A DNA stretch of 12,040 nt from Chloroflexi bacterium RBG_16_64_32 (GTDB lineage Bacteria > Chloroflexota > Dehalococcoidia > SM23-28-2 > RBG-16-64-32). Of the stretch, positions 1-7,407 are shown piece after piece. Made by a program: the position numbers and the translations under genes. A model generated the notes under the pieces. The model was not told the origin of the DNA and made no database searches. It was given only the letters and a program-made list of their open reading frames with translations. Numbering within the stretch: the first letter of the stretch is position 1; each line of letters begins with the position of its first letter. The stretch spans positions 1 to 12,040 of the forward strand of contig MGNZ01000029.1 of assembly GCA_001795235.1 (NCBI GenBank), written 5' to 3'.

Positions 1-2217
1 GCCCGGCCGGTAAGGGAAGTCGAACACCCGCACCCTGGGCCGTTTCTCCAGGTGAGGCTTAAGCCGCCGGACGTCCTGGTTGTGCAGGAGACGCTCCCAC
101 CAGTGGCGGGGGACGAGGCCGGGGAGCACTACCGTTATCCTCACCTGAGGCTCCGCCCGCTCCAGCGACTCCACGTAGGCCAGCATCGGCGCTACGAACG
201 CGCGGTAGGGCGACTCGATGAGCAGGAGCGGCACGTCGGGGACGGCCTGCTGCCAGCGGGAGCGGAACTTCTCCGCCGCCTCCCGGTCGTCCGTGACGTG
301 GACGGCAGTAACCCTGGCGGAGAGCTCCCGGGCGAAGGCGACCGCTGCCGCCGAAATCCTGTTAACCGCGTCCACAGGCACGATGACATGTTCCCGCGAC
401 GGCGGGCGCTCCTTCGCCACGGCCATCGGCATGCCCTCCCGAAGGGCGCCCTCCTCAACACGCAACTCCTCCTCCACGCGGTCGTAGTGGCGGCGGATGA
501 GCGTGAACAGCGCCATCAGGAGCATCATCATGAGGATGGAGATCCAGGCGCCGTGGGTGAACTTGGTGGTGGCGATGATGACCGCCACCACGCCTGTGGC
601 AACCGCTCCTACCGCGTTGATCGTAAGGCTGACCTTCCACGCGCCCTCCCTGAGCCTCAGCCAGCGCCTTACCATGCCCGACTGCGAGAGGGTGAACGAC
701 ACGAAGACGCCCACCGCGTACAGCGGGATCAGCCTGGTCACCTCCCCCCCAAAGACGACCAGCAGGAGGGATGCAGCGGCGGCGAGGAATACGATGCCGT
801 TGGAGTAAGCGAGCCGGTCACCCTTGAAGGAGAACTGCCGTGGCACGCAACGGTCCCTGGCCAGGATAGACGCGACCATCGGGAACGCCGCGAAGCCCGT
901 GTTGGCGGCCAGGAACAGGACGAGCGCGGTGGCCACCTGATACGTGTAGTACAAGGCGTTCTTGCCCAGCACCTCCCGGCCCAGCTGCGAAACGATCGTC
1001 TCGTGTTCTGTGGGCGCCAGACCAAAGCGGCTGGTCAGAAACGTCACCCCGAGGAAGAGGAATCCCAGCACCAACGCCATCACCGCCAGCGTGACCTGGG
1101 CGTTCCTTACCTCCGGCGGTTTGAAGGACGGGACGCCGTTGGAAATCGCCTCCACGCCGGTCAACGCGGTGCTGCCCGAAGCGAACGCGCGCATGAGCAG
1201 GAATATGGTTAGCCCCTGCGTCGCCGCGACCTCCTCTCGCGCGGGCGCCCCGTGCAGCAGCGAGCCAGGGGCGTCTCCGGCGATGACGCGGACGAGGCCG
1301 ACCGCGATGACCGCGCCCATACTGAAGATGAAGACGTACGTGGGTATGGCGAAGATAGTGCCCGCCTCCCGGACACCACGGAGGTTCCCCAGCATCATGA
1401 GGCCGATCATCACAACCCCGATCGGCACACGAAGGTCGTGCAGGTCGGGCGCAGCGGAGGTTATGGCCGCGACGCCGGCGGCGACGCTCACTGAGACGGT
1501 CAGGACGTAGTCCACCATGATGGCGGAGGCAGCCACCGTCCCCGCATTCCGCCCCAGGTTCTCGTGCGCCACTGTGTAGGCGCCGCCGCCGCTGGGGTAG
1601 GCCCTGACGGTCTGCTGATAAGAAGTGACCACGATCGCCAGCAGGAGGGCGATCACGATGGAGACCGGCAGCGCGTTGTGCAACGCGCCTGAGCCCGCCA
1701 GCGCCAGCACGATCAGTATCTCCTCCGTGGCGTAGGCGGAGGAGGAGAGCGCGTCTGAAGAGAAGATCGCCAGCGCCTTGACTTTGGTCAGCCGCTCGTG
1801 GATCGCCCGAGAGGTGGCGAACGGGCTACCGATAACGACCCGCTTCATGTCAGCCCAGTAGCGGCCGACTATGTCCCGCGGCCGGCTGGCCAGCGGTGTG
1901 GCCTCCAGCTCGCCCGGGGCCACCCTGGTGAACATCCGCTGGCGGGGCACGATGCGGAGGTACGGGCCCTTGGAGGCGGCGCCGTAGCGGACTTCGCGCA
2001 GCTCGATGTCCACTTCTGGGGGCGGCGCCTCCAAAACACGCCCCTGGCGGGGCACCACGATACGCGTGTGGGCGTCTGCGTCCTCATGGGGGGCTTCGGC
2101 GCCCGGAGCCGGCCACTCGGGCTGCCGCTGCGCGGCCTCCTCGGCGGGCGGCCCCTTGCCGGGGCGCTTCACCCGCACGAAACGGGGACGCCGAGCCTTA
2201 TCTCTGTCTGCTGCCAT
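1..2217 (-). CDS. kimA: KimA-like high-affinity K+ importer (APC superfamily), 3' end cut by the window edge
   Basis: A potassium:proton importer of the cytoplasmic membrane, KimA/YdaO type. I read 739 residues from the ATG at 2215-2217 with no stop before the window edge. The membrane domain begins near residue 124 (MKRVVIGSPF) and carries SSDALSSSAYATEE. D155, Y162, D236 and Y237 keep the spacing of the residues I recall as ion-coupling in Bacillus subtilis KimA (D36, Y43, D117, Y118). The YPSGGGAY, ALTGVEAISN and IPLYAVGVF blocks are also KimA-like. About 12 membrane segments are followed from residue 608 by a USP-like cytosolic domain (EHVIVPVD, YRAFVAP, LLHNQ). The final FPYRPG matches the last residues of KimA, so only a few codons should be missing. 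A GGTGAGG Shine-Dalgarno just precedes the ATG. The oddity is about 120 extra charged, Pro-rich N-terminal residues. The generic alternative is an APC permease of other specificity; the motif spacing argues for KimA. Confidence 0.9.
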   Translation of the reverse strand, partial: MAADRDKARRPRFVRVKRPGKGPPAEEAAQRQPEWPAPGAEAPHEDADAHTRIVVPRQGRVLEAPPPEVDIELREVRYGAASKGPYLRIVPRQRMFTRVAPGELEATPLASRPRDIVGRYWADMKRVVIGSPFATSRAIHERLTKVKALAIFSSDALSSSAYATEEILIVLALAGSGALHNALPVSIVIALLLAIVVTSYQQTVRAYPSGGGAYTVAHENLGRNAGTVAASAIMVDYVLTVSVSVAAGVAAITSAAPDLHDLRVPIGVVMIGLMMLGNLRGVREAGTIFAIPTYVFIFSMGAVIAVGLVRVIAGDAPGSLLHGAPAREEVAATQGLTIFLLMRAFASGSTALTGVEAISNGVPSFKPPEVRNAQVTLAVMALVLGFLFLGVTFLTSRFGLAPTEHETIVSQLGREVLGKNALYYTYQVATALVLFLAANTGFAAFPMVASILARDRCVPRQFSFKGDRLAYSNGIVFLAAAASLLLVVFGGEVTRLIPLYAVGVFVSFTLSQSGMVRRWLRLREGAWKVSLTINAVGAVATGVVAVIIATTKFTHGAWISILMMMLLMALFTLIRRHYDRVEEELRVEEGALREGMPMAVAKERPPSREHVIVPVDAVNRISAAAVAFARELSARVTAVHVTDDREAAEKFRSRWQQAVPDVPLLLIESPYRAFVAPMLAYVESLERAEPQVRITVVLPGLVPRHWWERLLHNQDVRRLKPHLEKRPRVRVFDFPYRPG

Positions 2218-2392
2218 GGCGCCTCACCGTTCGTAGCCCCAGCATGATTACAGAGCCGGCGCGGGAGCCCGACCCGCTACTTCCGCAAGAATCGCCAACA
2301 ATAACCGGATAGGGGACTGCAGCCAGCCGTCGAGGCTAGGCTAGCACTACGGAGAGGCAAGGGCCATCGCTCGCCGGGCCGCAATCACCCAC

Positions 2393-4774
2393 CTAGCCCG
2401 GACCGGGCGACCCTCCGCCACCCCGGCCCCCTCCCGTGGTCGTCCCCTCCGGCCCAGGCGTAGAGGATGGCCAAGGAGCGGGAGATACAACAGGCGTGGG
2501 CGATGCCTCAGGCGTGCCGTCAGGATACGGCTGCGGTGTCGGCGTGGGTTCGGGCCCCGGGGTCGGCGTGGACGTCGGAATCGTGCGTGTCGGGAACCTC
2601 GGCACGCTGGGCGTTGGCGTCGGCGTCGACTTTGGATCACTCCCATCGGGCTGCTGCGGCTGGCAGGCGCCCGGCTTCGTGGGTTGTTCGCCCTTCACGA
2701 AAACCTCCGTGTTGCCAGCGCAACTGCTGCTGACGATACTGTCCGGAATCCCAAACCCGGCCTCGGGGATCTCCAGGTACTCGTGCGCTCGCGTCATAAA
2801 CGTCTTCCACATCGGCCCTGCGCCGGCCGAACTGAAGGCGTTGTTGGCCATGGGCGTGTTGTCCGCGTTCCCCATCCACACGTCCACCACGAGACCGTCC
2901 GGGCCAGGCGTGTAGCCCAGCAGAACGTTGTCGCGGAAGTCTTCGCTGGTCCCGGTCTTGGACGCCGCCGGGCGGCCGAAGGTGAGCTGGCTCCAGCGGA
3001 TCGCATCTTTGGACAGGACATCCGTAATCATGTAAGCGTGCTCCGGCTTCACCACCTGCCGCTCCTCCGGCTTCTCCATCTCAAACAGTAGGTTTCCTGC
3101 CGCGTCCTCAATTCGCAGCACCGAGACCGGGTCGAGCTCGCGGTAGCCATCCGGCAGGTCCTCTACCGTGGGCATGCCGTACATCTTGCCATTGTTGGCC
3201 AGCACGCTGTAGGCGTACGCCTGGTCTAACATCTTCACTTCGCAGGCGCCCAAGGTGATGGTCGGCCCGCAGTCGCCCCGCCTCAGGCTCGTAATCCCCA
3301 TGCGGTGGGCCGTCTTTTGGTACTCAGGGATCCCCACCTCCATCACCGTGTTCACCGCGGGTACATTAACCGATTCCGAAAGCGCCTTGCGAACCGTGAT
3401 ATTGCCCAGATGCTTGAAATTCCAGTTATTGATCTCCTTCTGCTGGCCGCCCACGTCCAGCTTCAGGGGAGCATCCCGCACGATGGTGGAAGGCACCCAC
3501 CCCTGCTCGAACGCCGTCAGATAGGTGAACACCTTCATCGTCGAACCGTGCGAGCGCTCGGCGGTCACGATATCCACCTCACCGTCGATATCCTCGCGGA
3601 AGAAGTCCCGGCTTCCCACGTAGGCGAGGACCTCCCCTGTGCCCGCGCGGAGCGCCACCAGCGCACCGTTGTGTCCCAGAAACTGCTCCTCTTTCTGGCT
3701 GATAATCTCTTCCACTACCTCCTCGCCGATCCGCTGGAGGCCCATGTCAATGGAGGTTGTTATACGCAGGCTCCCCTGAAACACTACCTTTTCACAGGAC
3801 AGTCCGCCGGGGGGTTCGAACATCCCTTTCTCGCACATCTTTCGGACCTGCTCCTGAACGTAGAACACGAAGTGCGGCGCCTTGATGAAGAACCCGGGAG
3901 TGCTGTATCTCAACTCCTCCGCCGCCGCCTCGTCCGCCTCGGCCTGGGTAATGTAGCCGTGCTTGGCCATCAGGTTCAGCACTTCCAGCTGCCGCGCCTT
4001 CGCCCGCTCCACGTTCTCTGCCACCACCGGAGTGTAGATGCCGGGCGCCTGCGGTATCCCCGCCAGCATGGCCGCCTGGGCCAGCGTCAGATCCTTGGCG
4101 GAGACGCCAAAGTAACGCTGCGCCGCCGCTTCTACGCCGAACGAGAAGTTCGCATAGTCAATGGAGTTCAGGTACCACCCCAGGATCTGGTCATTGGAAT
4201 ACGTCCGCTTCAACTCCAGGGCGATCACCGTCTCCTTGACCTTGCGCTCGATTCTGCGGTCAAACCGCTTCTCCCGCTCGACATAGACGTTTTTTACGAG
4301 CTGCTGGGTGATAGAGCTGCCGCCGCTGCCCTCCAGAAAGCCCGGCCCGAACGGCGTGAGATTCTCCATCGCCGCCCTCGCCAGGCCCTTGAAGTTCACT
4401 CCCGGGTTGTCGTAGAAGCTTGCATCCTCCGTGGACACGGTGGCATCGATCATGTACTGCGATATCTCCTCCAGCGGCACCGGGTCTCGCAGGCCCCCCA
4501 GAGGATCGAGGTACTCGTACAGCCGCGCTCCGTTACGGTCGTAGGCGACGCTTGTGCCGATGACGGCGCTGGCGATCGCCTCCTCCGGGGGCACGAGATC
4601 ATGGGCGTAGCTACGGTAAACGAGAACCCCAAAAACGCCGAGTGTTCCCAGGCCGCCCAGGAAGACGAGCACTGCCATGCTCAGCAGCCAGTGCCATCGG
4701 GCGCGCATCAGCCGGCCGCGGTGCGTCGCCGCCCGCTTTACACGGTTTCGTCGATACTTATAGACACGAGGCAC
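2393..4774 (-). CDS. Class A penicillin-binding protein (bifunctional glycosyltransferase/transpeptidase)
   Basis: It polymerises lipid II into glycan strands and cross-links the stem peptides on the outer face of the membrane. The 793-residue protein has a basic cytosolic start and one membrane anchor at about residues 29-52. The GT51 domain carries the catalytic E116 (EDASFY), GGSSITQQ at 151-158 and RKVKE at 177-181. The transpeptidase domain carries S411-T-M-K414, S468-V-N470 and K606-T-G608. The region after about residue 705 is a low-complexity tail rich in Thr-Pro and ending in Gly, probably disordered in the wall. The start is GTG at 4772-4774. No strong Shine-Dalgarno is seen, and M23 is a possible later start. 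All catalytic motifs are intact, so I expect an active enzyme. It runs divergently from gatC and ends 175 bp before the K+ importer gene. The stop is TAG. Related PBP1a, PBP1b and PBP2c subtypes cannot be separated by eye. Confidence 0.95.
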   Translation of the reverse strand: MPRVYKYRRNRVKRAATHRGRLMRARWHWLLSMAVLVFLGGLGTLGVFGVLVYRSYAHDLVPPEEAIASAVIGTSVAYDRNGARLYEYLDPLGGLRDPVPLEEISQYMIDATVSTEDASFYDNPGVNFKGLARAAMENLTPFGPGFLEGSGGSSITQQLVKNVYVEREKRFDRRIERKVKETVIALELKRTYSNDQILGWYLNSIDYANFSFGVEAAAQRYFGVSAKDLTLAQAAMLAGIPQAPGIYTPVVAENVERAKARQLEVLNLMAKHGYITQAEADEAAAEELRYSTPGFFIKAPHFVFYVQEQVRKMCEKGMFEPPGGLSCEKVVFQGSLRITTSIDMGLQRIGEEVVEEIISQKEEQFLGHNGALVALRAGTGEVLAYVGSRDFFREDIDGEVDIVTAERSHGSTMKVFTYLTAFEQGWVPSTIVRDAPLKLDVGGQQKEINNWNFKHLGNITVRKALSESVNVPAVNTVMEVGIPEYQKTAHRMGITSLRRGDCGPTITLGACEVKMLDQAYAYSVLANNGKMYGMPTVEDLPDGYRELDPVSVLRIEDAAGNLLFEMEKPEERQVVKPEHAYMITDVLSKDAIRWSQLTFGRPAASKTGTSEDFRDNVLLGYTPGPDGLVVDVWMGNADNTPMANNAFSSAGAGPMWKTFMTRAHEYLEIPEAGFGIPDSIVSSSCAGNTEVFVKGEQPTKPGACQPQQPDGSDPKSTPTPTPSVPRFPTRTIPTSTPTPGPEPTPTPQPYPDGTPEASPTPVVSPAPWPSSTPGPEGTTTGGGRGGGGSPGPG

Positions 4775-5079
4775 GGAAAGATACGACCTTACCTAGTACA
4801 ACGCGGTGCGTCAGCCTCAAGGTTCGCAGCAGGACCCACGCCGGCGGTTGCGGCGCCTTCCCCAGCACCACAGCAGTCGTGATGCGCTTGCTGCCCATAC
4901 CTGTCTGGGACGGGCCAGAAAGGCCGGCCAGTCTGCGGCCTCCCCTGTCTGCTCGCCGTTCACGGAACTTGACTTCGACGTGCGCTAACGCCACCTCTCA
5001 CAGTTCGGTCTTTCTGTAAAACGTCACGCTGCTATAATGGTTTCCAACCTACGCCGCATCAACCGCAGGAGTCACCTCC
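4775..5079. other. Divergent intergenic region between the PBP gene and gatC
   Basis: 305 bases with no gene I can support. Short open frames cross it on both strands but have no family resemblance and no ribosome-binding sites. The right end holds the gatC promoter and leader. For the PBP gene on the minus strand I see only a weak candidate: TTGAGG, a 16-base gap and TACTAG, about 25 bases before the GTG. No tRNA-like cloverleaf or T-tract terminator is visible. Confidence 0.6.
5030..5038 (+). promoter_or_regulatory. Extended -10 promoter for the gatCA operon
   Basis: TGCTATAAT is a perfect TGn plus TATAAT extended -10 element in a GC-rich genome. The hexamer occupies 5033-5038 and predicts a start near 5045, giving a leader of about 35 bases before gatC. 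No good -35 hexamer sits 16-18 bases upstream (TTTCTG is the closest), which is normal for extended -10 promoters. It probably drives gatC, gatA and perhaps the genes beyond. Confidence 0.7.
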
Positions 5080-5082
5080 TTG
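5067..5082 (+). promoter_or_regulatory. gatC ribosome-binding site within a small self-complementary hairpin
   Basis: AGGAG (5067-5071) is the gatC Shine-Dalgarno, 8 bases before the TTG start at 5080-5082. It fixes the start codon. CTCCT (5076-5080) is its exact complement after a 4-base loop (TCAC), and the T at 5080 is the first base of the start codon. The stretch TCACCTCCTT also resembles the 3' end of 16S rRNA. A 5-bp stem could partly hide the ribosome-binding site; whether it matters in the cell is inference. Confidence 0.5.
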
Positions 5083-5367
5083 TCTATTACCCCCGACGAA
5101 GTCAGACACATCGCGCGGCTGGCCCGCGTGGGCCTTGTCGACGATGAGATTTCCCTCTTTCAGGGCCAGCTCTCAGAGATCCTGGACTACTTCCAGAGGC
5201 TTCAGGAGGTGGACACGGACAACGTGCCGCCTACCGCCCACACGCTCGCCAGGCATAACGTCATGCGGGACGATGAGCCCCGGCCCTCCTTCGATAAGGA
5301 AGACATACTGGCCAACGCGCCCCAGCGCGAGGAAGACCTCTTCCGCGTGCGAGCCATCCTGGAATGA
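5080..5367 (+). CDS. gatC: Asp-tRNA(Asn)/Glu-tRNA(Gln) amidotransferase subunit C
   Basis: Small structural subunit of the GatCAB complex, which converts mischarged Glu-tRNA(Gln) or Asp-tRNA(Asn) to the amidated forms in the cytoplasm. GatC wraps between GatA and GatB and stabilises them. The 95-residue length is normal for the family. The typical opening is present: SITPDEVRHIARLARV, then ILDYFQRLQEVDTDNVPPTAH and a DDEPRPS segment. The start is TTG at 5080, chosen for the AGGAG 8 bases upstream and because family alignment begins there. The gene overlaps gatA by 4 bases (ATGA), so the two are translationally coupled. No gatB is in the window, so the third subunit must be encoded elsewhere. 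Confidence 0.95.
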   Translation: MSITPDEVRHIARLARVGLVDDEISLFQGQLSEILDYFQRLQEVDTDNVPPTAHTLARHNVMRDDEPRPSFDKEDILANAPQREEDLFRVRAILE

Positions 5368-6860
5368 CATCCGTACCCCTCCATTACCTGACACTCCACG
5401 AGGCCGCCGGCCTTCTCGCCCGCCGCGAGGTCTCATCGGTTGACCTTACCCGCGCCGCATTCGACCGCATCCGCGCCCTGGACGACTCCGTCCACGCCTT
5501 CCTGACCCTTACCGAGGACGAGGCACTGGCCCAGGCCCGGGAGGCGGACGGGCGCATCGCCCGTGGCGAAGCCGGCCCCCTCACCGGAGTCCCCGCGGCA
5601 GTCAAGGACGTGATCAGCACCAGGGGAGTCCGCACCACCTGCGGCTCCCGCATCCTGGAGAGCTTCGTCCCCCTTTACGACGCCTTCGTCATCGAGCGCC
5701 TCAAGGAAGCCGGGTTCGTGATGCTGGGCAAAACGAACATGGACGAGTTCGCCATGGGCTCCTCCGGCGAGAACTCCGCATTCGGACCCACCCACAACCC
5801 CTGGGCCCTGGACCGCGTGCCCGGCGGCTCATCCTCCGGCTCCGCCGCAGCCGTGGCCGCCGGCATGGCCCTCTACGCCCTCGGCTCCGATACCGGCGGC
5901 TCCATCCGTCAGCCCGCCTCCCTCACGGGCGTCGTCGGCTTCAAGCCTACCTACGGTCGCGTCTCCCGGTTTGGGCTCGTCGCCTTCGGCTCGTCTCTGG
6001 ACCAGATAGGCCCCATCACCCGCTCGGTCCGCGACGCCGCCCTCGTCTTCCAGGCCATCGCCGGACATGACCGCCGCGACTCCACCTCCGCCCCCCTGGA
6101 CGTCCCCGCCGTCACGGACGCCCTGACCACGGACCTGAGCGGCCTGCGCGTCGGCGTGCCCCGTGAGTACTTCGTGGAAGGGATGGACGACGACGTGCGT
6201 CAGGCGGTGCGCGCCGCCATCGACCGGATGGAGGACCTGGGCGCCTCGGTCGATTGGGATGTCTCGCTGCCCTCTACCGGCCACGCCGTCGCCGTCTACT
6301 ACATCATCGCCCCCTCCGAAGCCTCGGCCAACCTCGCCCGCTACGACGGCGTCAAGTACGGCTACTCCTACCGCGAGGGCGCGGGTATGTGGGACAACAT
6401 GGAGAAGACCCGCGAGTTCGGATTCGGCGAAGAGGTGAAGCGGCGCATCATGCTCGGCACCTACGCCCTCTCCTCCGGCTACTACGACGCCTACTACCTG
6501 AAGGCCCAGAAGGTGCGCACCCTCATCCGTCGCGAGTTCGACGCCGCCTTCGAGGAGCACGATGTCCTGGTGATGCCGGTCTCGCCCACCCCGGCCTTCA
6601 AGCTGGGCGAGAAGGTGGACGACCCCCTCCAGATGTACCTCAGCGACGTCATGACCATCCCCGTCAACATCGCCGGCCTGCCCGGCATCTCCGTCCCCTG
6701 CGGCTTCAGCCAGCCTGCCCGGCCAGGGGCCGCAGACGGCTCCAGGCTCCCCATCGGCCTCCAGATACTCGCCAAGCCGTTCGACGAGCCGGCCCTCTTC
6801 CGCGCCGCCTACGCCTACGAGCAGGCCACCGACTGGCACAAGCAGCACCCGGAGCTATAG
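5364..6860 (+). CDS. gatA: Asp-tRNA(Asn)/Glu-tRNA(Gln) amidotransferase subunit A (amidase)
   Basis: The amidase subunit of GatCAB. It hydrolyses glutamine and passes ammonia to GatB for transamidation of the mischarged tRNA. The 498-residue length is normal. The amidase-signature triad is intact: K81 (AAVKDVI), cis-Ser S156 in GGSSSGSAAAVAAG and the nucleophile S180 in DTGGSIRQP. These are all offset by two from the Staphylococcus GatA numbering I recall (79/154/178). GVGEK-type downstream sequence and the C-terminal YAYEQATDWHKQHPEL also fit. The start ATG at 5364 overlaps the gatC stop. The last 54 bp, including the stop codon, recur downstream at 7354-7407 beyond hicBA, so this copy is either the preserved original end or one restored by an insertion. 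The protein itself appears undamaged. Confidence 0.97.
   Translation: MTSVPLHYLTLHEAAGLLARREVSSVDLTRAAFDRIRALDDSVHAFLTLTEDEALAQAREADGRIARGEAGPLTGVPAAVKDVISTRGVRTTCGSRILESFVPLYDAFVIERLKEAGFVMLGKTNMDEFAMGSSGENSAFGPTHNPWALDRVPGGSSSGSAAAVAAGMALYALGSDTGGSIRQPASLTGVVGFKPTYGRVSRFGLVAFGSSLDQIGPITRSVRDAALVFQAIAGHDRRDSTSAPLDVPAVTDALTTDLSGLRVGVPREYFVEGMDDDVRQAVRAAIDRMEDLGASVDWDVSLPSTGHAVAVYYIIAPSEASANLARYDGVKYGYSYREGAGMWDNMEKTREFGFGEEVKRRIMLGTYALSSGYYDAYYLKAQKVRTLIRREFDAAFEEHDVLVMPVSPTPAFKLGEKVDDPLQMYLSDVMTIPVNIAGLPGISVPCGFSQPARPGAADGSRLPIGLQILAKPFDEPALFRAAYAYEQATDWHKQHPEL
6807..6860 (+). repeat. Direct repeat copy 1: the 3' end of gatA
   Basis: 54 bp ending exactly with the gatA stop codon. They match 7354-7407 at 52 of 54 positions; the differences are T6834 versus C7381 and A6857 versus G7404. 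Identity stops sharply on both sides. This copy encodes the family-typical W491, so it is the functional one. With copy 2 it brackets hicBA with a period of 547 bp. Confidence 0.95.
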
Positions 6861-6865
6861 CCGCG

Positions 6866-6871
6866 TATAAT
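6866..6871 (+). promoter_or_regulatory. Possible -10 box before hicB
   Basis: A perfect TATAAT begins 6 bases after the gatA stop, just inside the inserted segment. I find no matching -35 and no TGn extension. Transcription would start near 6878, only about 8 bases before the hicB ATG and inside its Shine-Dalgarno, so the message would be nearly leaderless. A chance match is possible; read-through from the gatCA promoter could also serve. Confidence 0.35.
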
Positions 6872-6885
6872 TGGAGCAGGTTACC

Positions 6886-7137
6886 ATGAGCAAACTGGTC
6901 ATACCCGTCGAGATTGAGCCCCTGGAAGAAGGCGGCTACCTCGCTGCATGCGACGCCATTCAGGGATGTCACGCCGAGGGTGAGACCGTGGCCGAGGCGC
7001 TGGAGAACCTGGAAGATGTCGCGCGTATCCTCCTAGAGCTGAGGCGCGAAGACGGCCTACCGTTTCCGGAGAACCTCCAGCCGCTGGAGCCCGGGGCCGT
7101 CATCAAGGCCCAGCTCGTGGTGACCGTCGCCGAGTGA
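6886..7137 (+). CDS. hicB: HicB-family antitoxin (short form)
   Basis: The likely antitoxin of a type II HicBA module, binding and masking the HicA ribonuclease. The 83 residues show the HicB partial RNase-H-like fold: alternating strands (KLVIPVEIEPLEEGGYLAAC), the IQGCHAEGETVAEALENLED signature and a closing strand VIKAQLVVTV. The ATG at 6886 is chosen because GGAG at 6873-6876 lies 9 bases upstream. A TTG at 6871 in the same frame would place the start inside that ribosome-binding site. No helix-turn-helix or ribbon-helix-helix domain follows the core, so DNA-binding autorepression is not evident. The stop overlaps the hicA GTG start (GTGA), giving translational coupling with the antitoxin made first. 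Confidence 0.85.
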   Translation: MSKLVIPVEIEPLEEGGYLAACDAIQGCHAEGETVAEALENLEDVARILLELRREDGLPFPENLQPLEPGAVIKAQLVVTVAE

Positions 7138-7343
7138 AGTACGGCGAACTGACCAAGAAGTTACGTCGACTCGGCATTGAGTTCCGCCGTCAGGCCAGAG
7201 GGAGCCACGAAATCTGGTGGGATCCCAAGCGGAAGCTATACACCGTCATTCCCAACCACCCGGGTAAGGAGATCAAGAGGAAAACACTGGCTGGCATCTT
7301 ACGGGACTTCGGACTCAAGGAAGATGACCTTGGGCGTCTCTGA
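7134..7343 (+). CDS. hicA: HicA-family mRNA interferase toxin
   Basis: A small dsRBD-like ribonuclease toxin that cleaves translated mRNA when free of HicB. The 69 residues match the family: LTKKLRRLGIEFRRQARGSHEIW with the catalytic histidine H25 in the GSH motif, then YTVIPNHPGKEIKRKTLAGILRDFGL. The start is GTG at 7134, overlapping the hicB stop. The only ribosome-binding site is weak (GGTGA upstream), so re-initiation from hicB is likely. Gene order is antitoxin then toxin, the reverse of the textbook hicAB order but common for short HicB partners. The catalytic histidine is present and the frame is intact, so the toxin is probably active. Ten bases after its stop the second gatA-end repeat begins. 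Confidence 0.9.
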   Translation: MKYGELTKKLRRLGIEFRRQARGSHEIWWDPKRKLYTVIPNHPGKEIKRKTLAGILRDFGLKEDDLGRL

Positions 7344-7353
7344 AGCGTCCATT

Positions 7354-7407
7354 GCCTACGCCTACGAGCAGGCCACCGACCGGCACAAGCAGCACCCGGA
7401 GCTGTAG
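7354..7407 (+). repeat. Direct repeat copy 2: duplicated gatA 3' end
   Basis: The second 54-bp copy (see 6807-6860), again ending with a TAG. In the gatA frame it would read AYAYEQATDRHKQHPEL, with Arg replacing the family-typical Trp. This is what drift of a non-coding copy would give. Its GGAG at 7398-7401 lies 10 bases before the TTG start of the next gene, so the copy still acts as that gene's ribosome-binding site. Confidence 0.95.

Larger units (their letters stand above)
6861..7353 (+). mobile_element. hicBA cassette apparently inserted at the gatA 3' end
   Basis: The 493 bp between the two gatA-end repeats hold only a -10-like box, hicB, hicA and about 10 spare bases. By eye the GC content is lower than in the flanking genes, most clearly in hicA. 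There is no integrase, transposase or terminal inverted repeat. If one repeat copy is removed together with the cassette, gatA, its stop and the next gene's start join as a normal tight operon. Calling it a mobile element is therefore inference. It could be a non-autonomous integrated cassette, the remnant of a larger element, or the product of recombination with another genome. Confidence 0.45.

Noticed and set aside
52..1212. Long plus-strand open frame antisense to the K+ importer
   Set aside because: Its product is Arg/His-rich with no domains, while the opposite strand encodes clear KimA motifs. Long antisense frames are expected in GC-rich coding DNA.
2323..2339. Minus-strand hairpin after the PBP gene as a terminator
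   Set aside because: The 6-bp stem includes a G-U pair and there is no T-tract, so it is not a convincing intrinsic terminator.
2218..2392. Possible c-di-AMP (ydaO-type) riboswitch before the KimA-like gene
   Set aside because: Such genes often carry one, but I cannot find the conserved GGGGA-type and GAAUCCGUCAGCUAACC-type blocks in this 175-base gap, nor a clear promoter.
3305..4882. 525-codon plus-strand open frame antisense to the PBP gene
   Set aside because: Low-complexity Arg/Leu/His translation without a recognisable family; the PBP on the other strand has every catalytic motif.
4969..4974. TTGACT as the -35 element for gatC
   Set aside because: It lies 58 bases before the TATAAT at 5033, far beyond usable spacing, and has no -10 of its own.
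5829..6848. 339-codon minus-strand open frame opposite gatA
   Set aside because: Gly/Val/Asp-rich shadow of an intact gatA, with no ribosome-binding site or domain.
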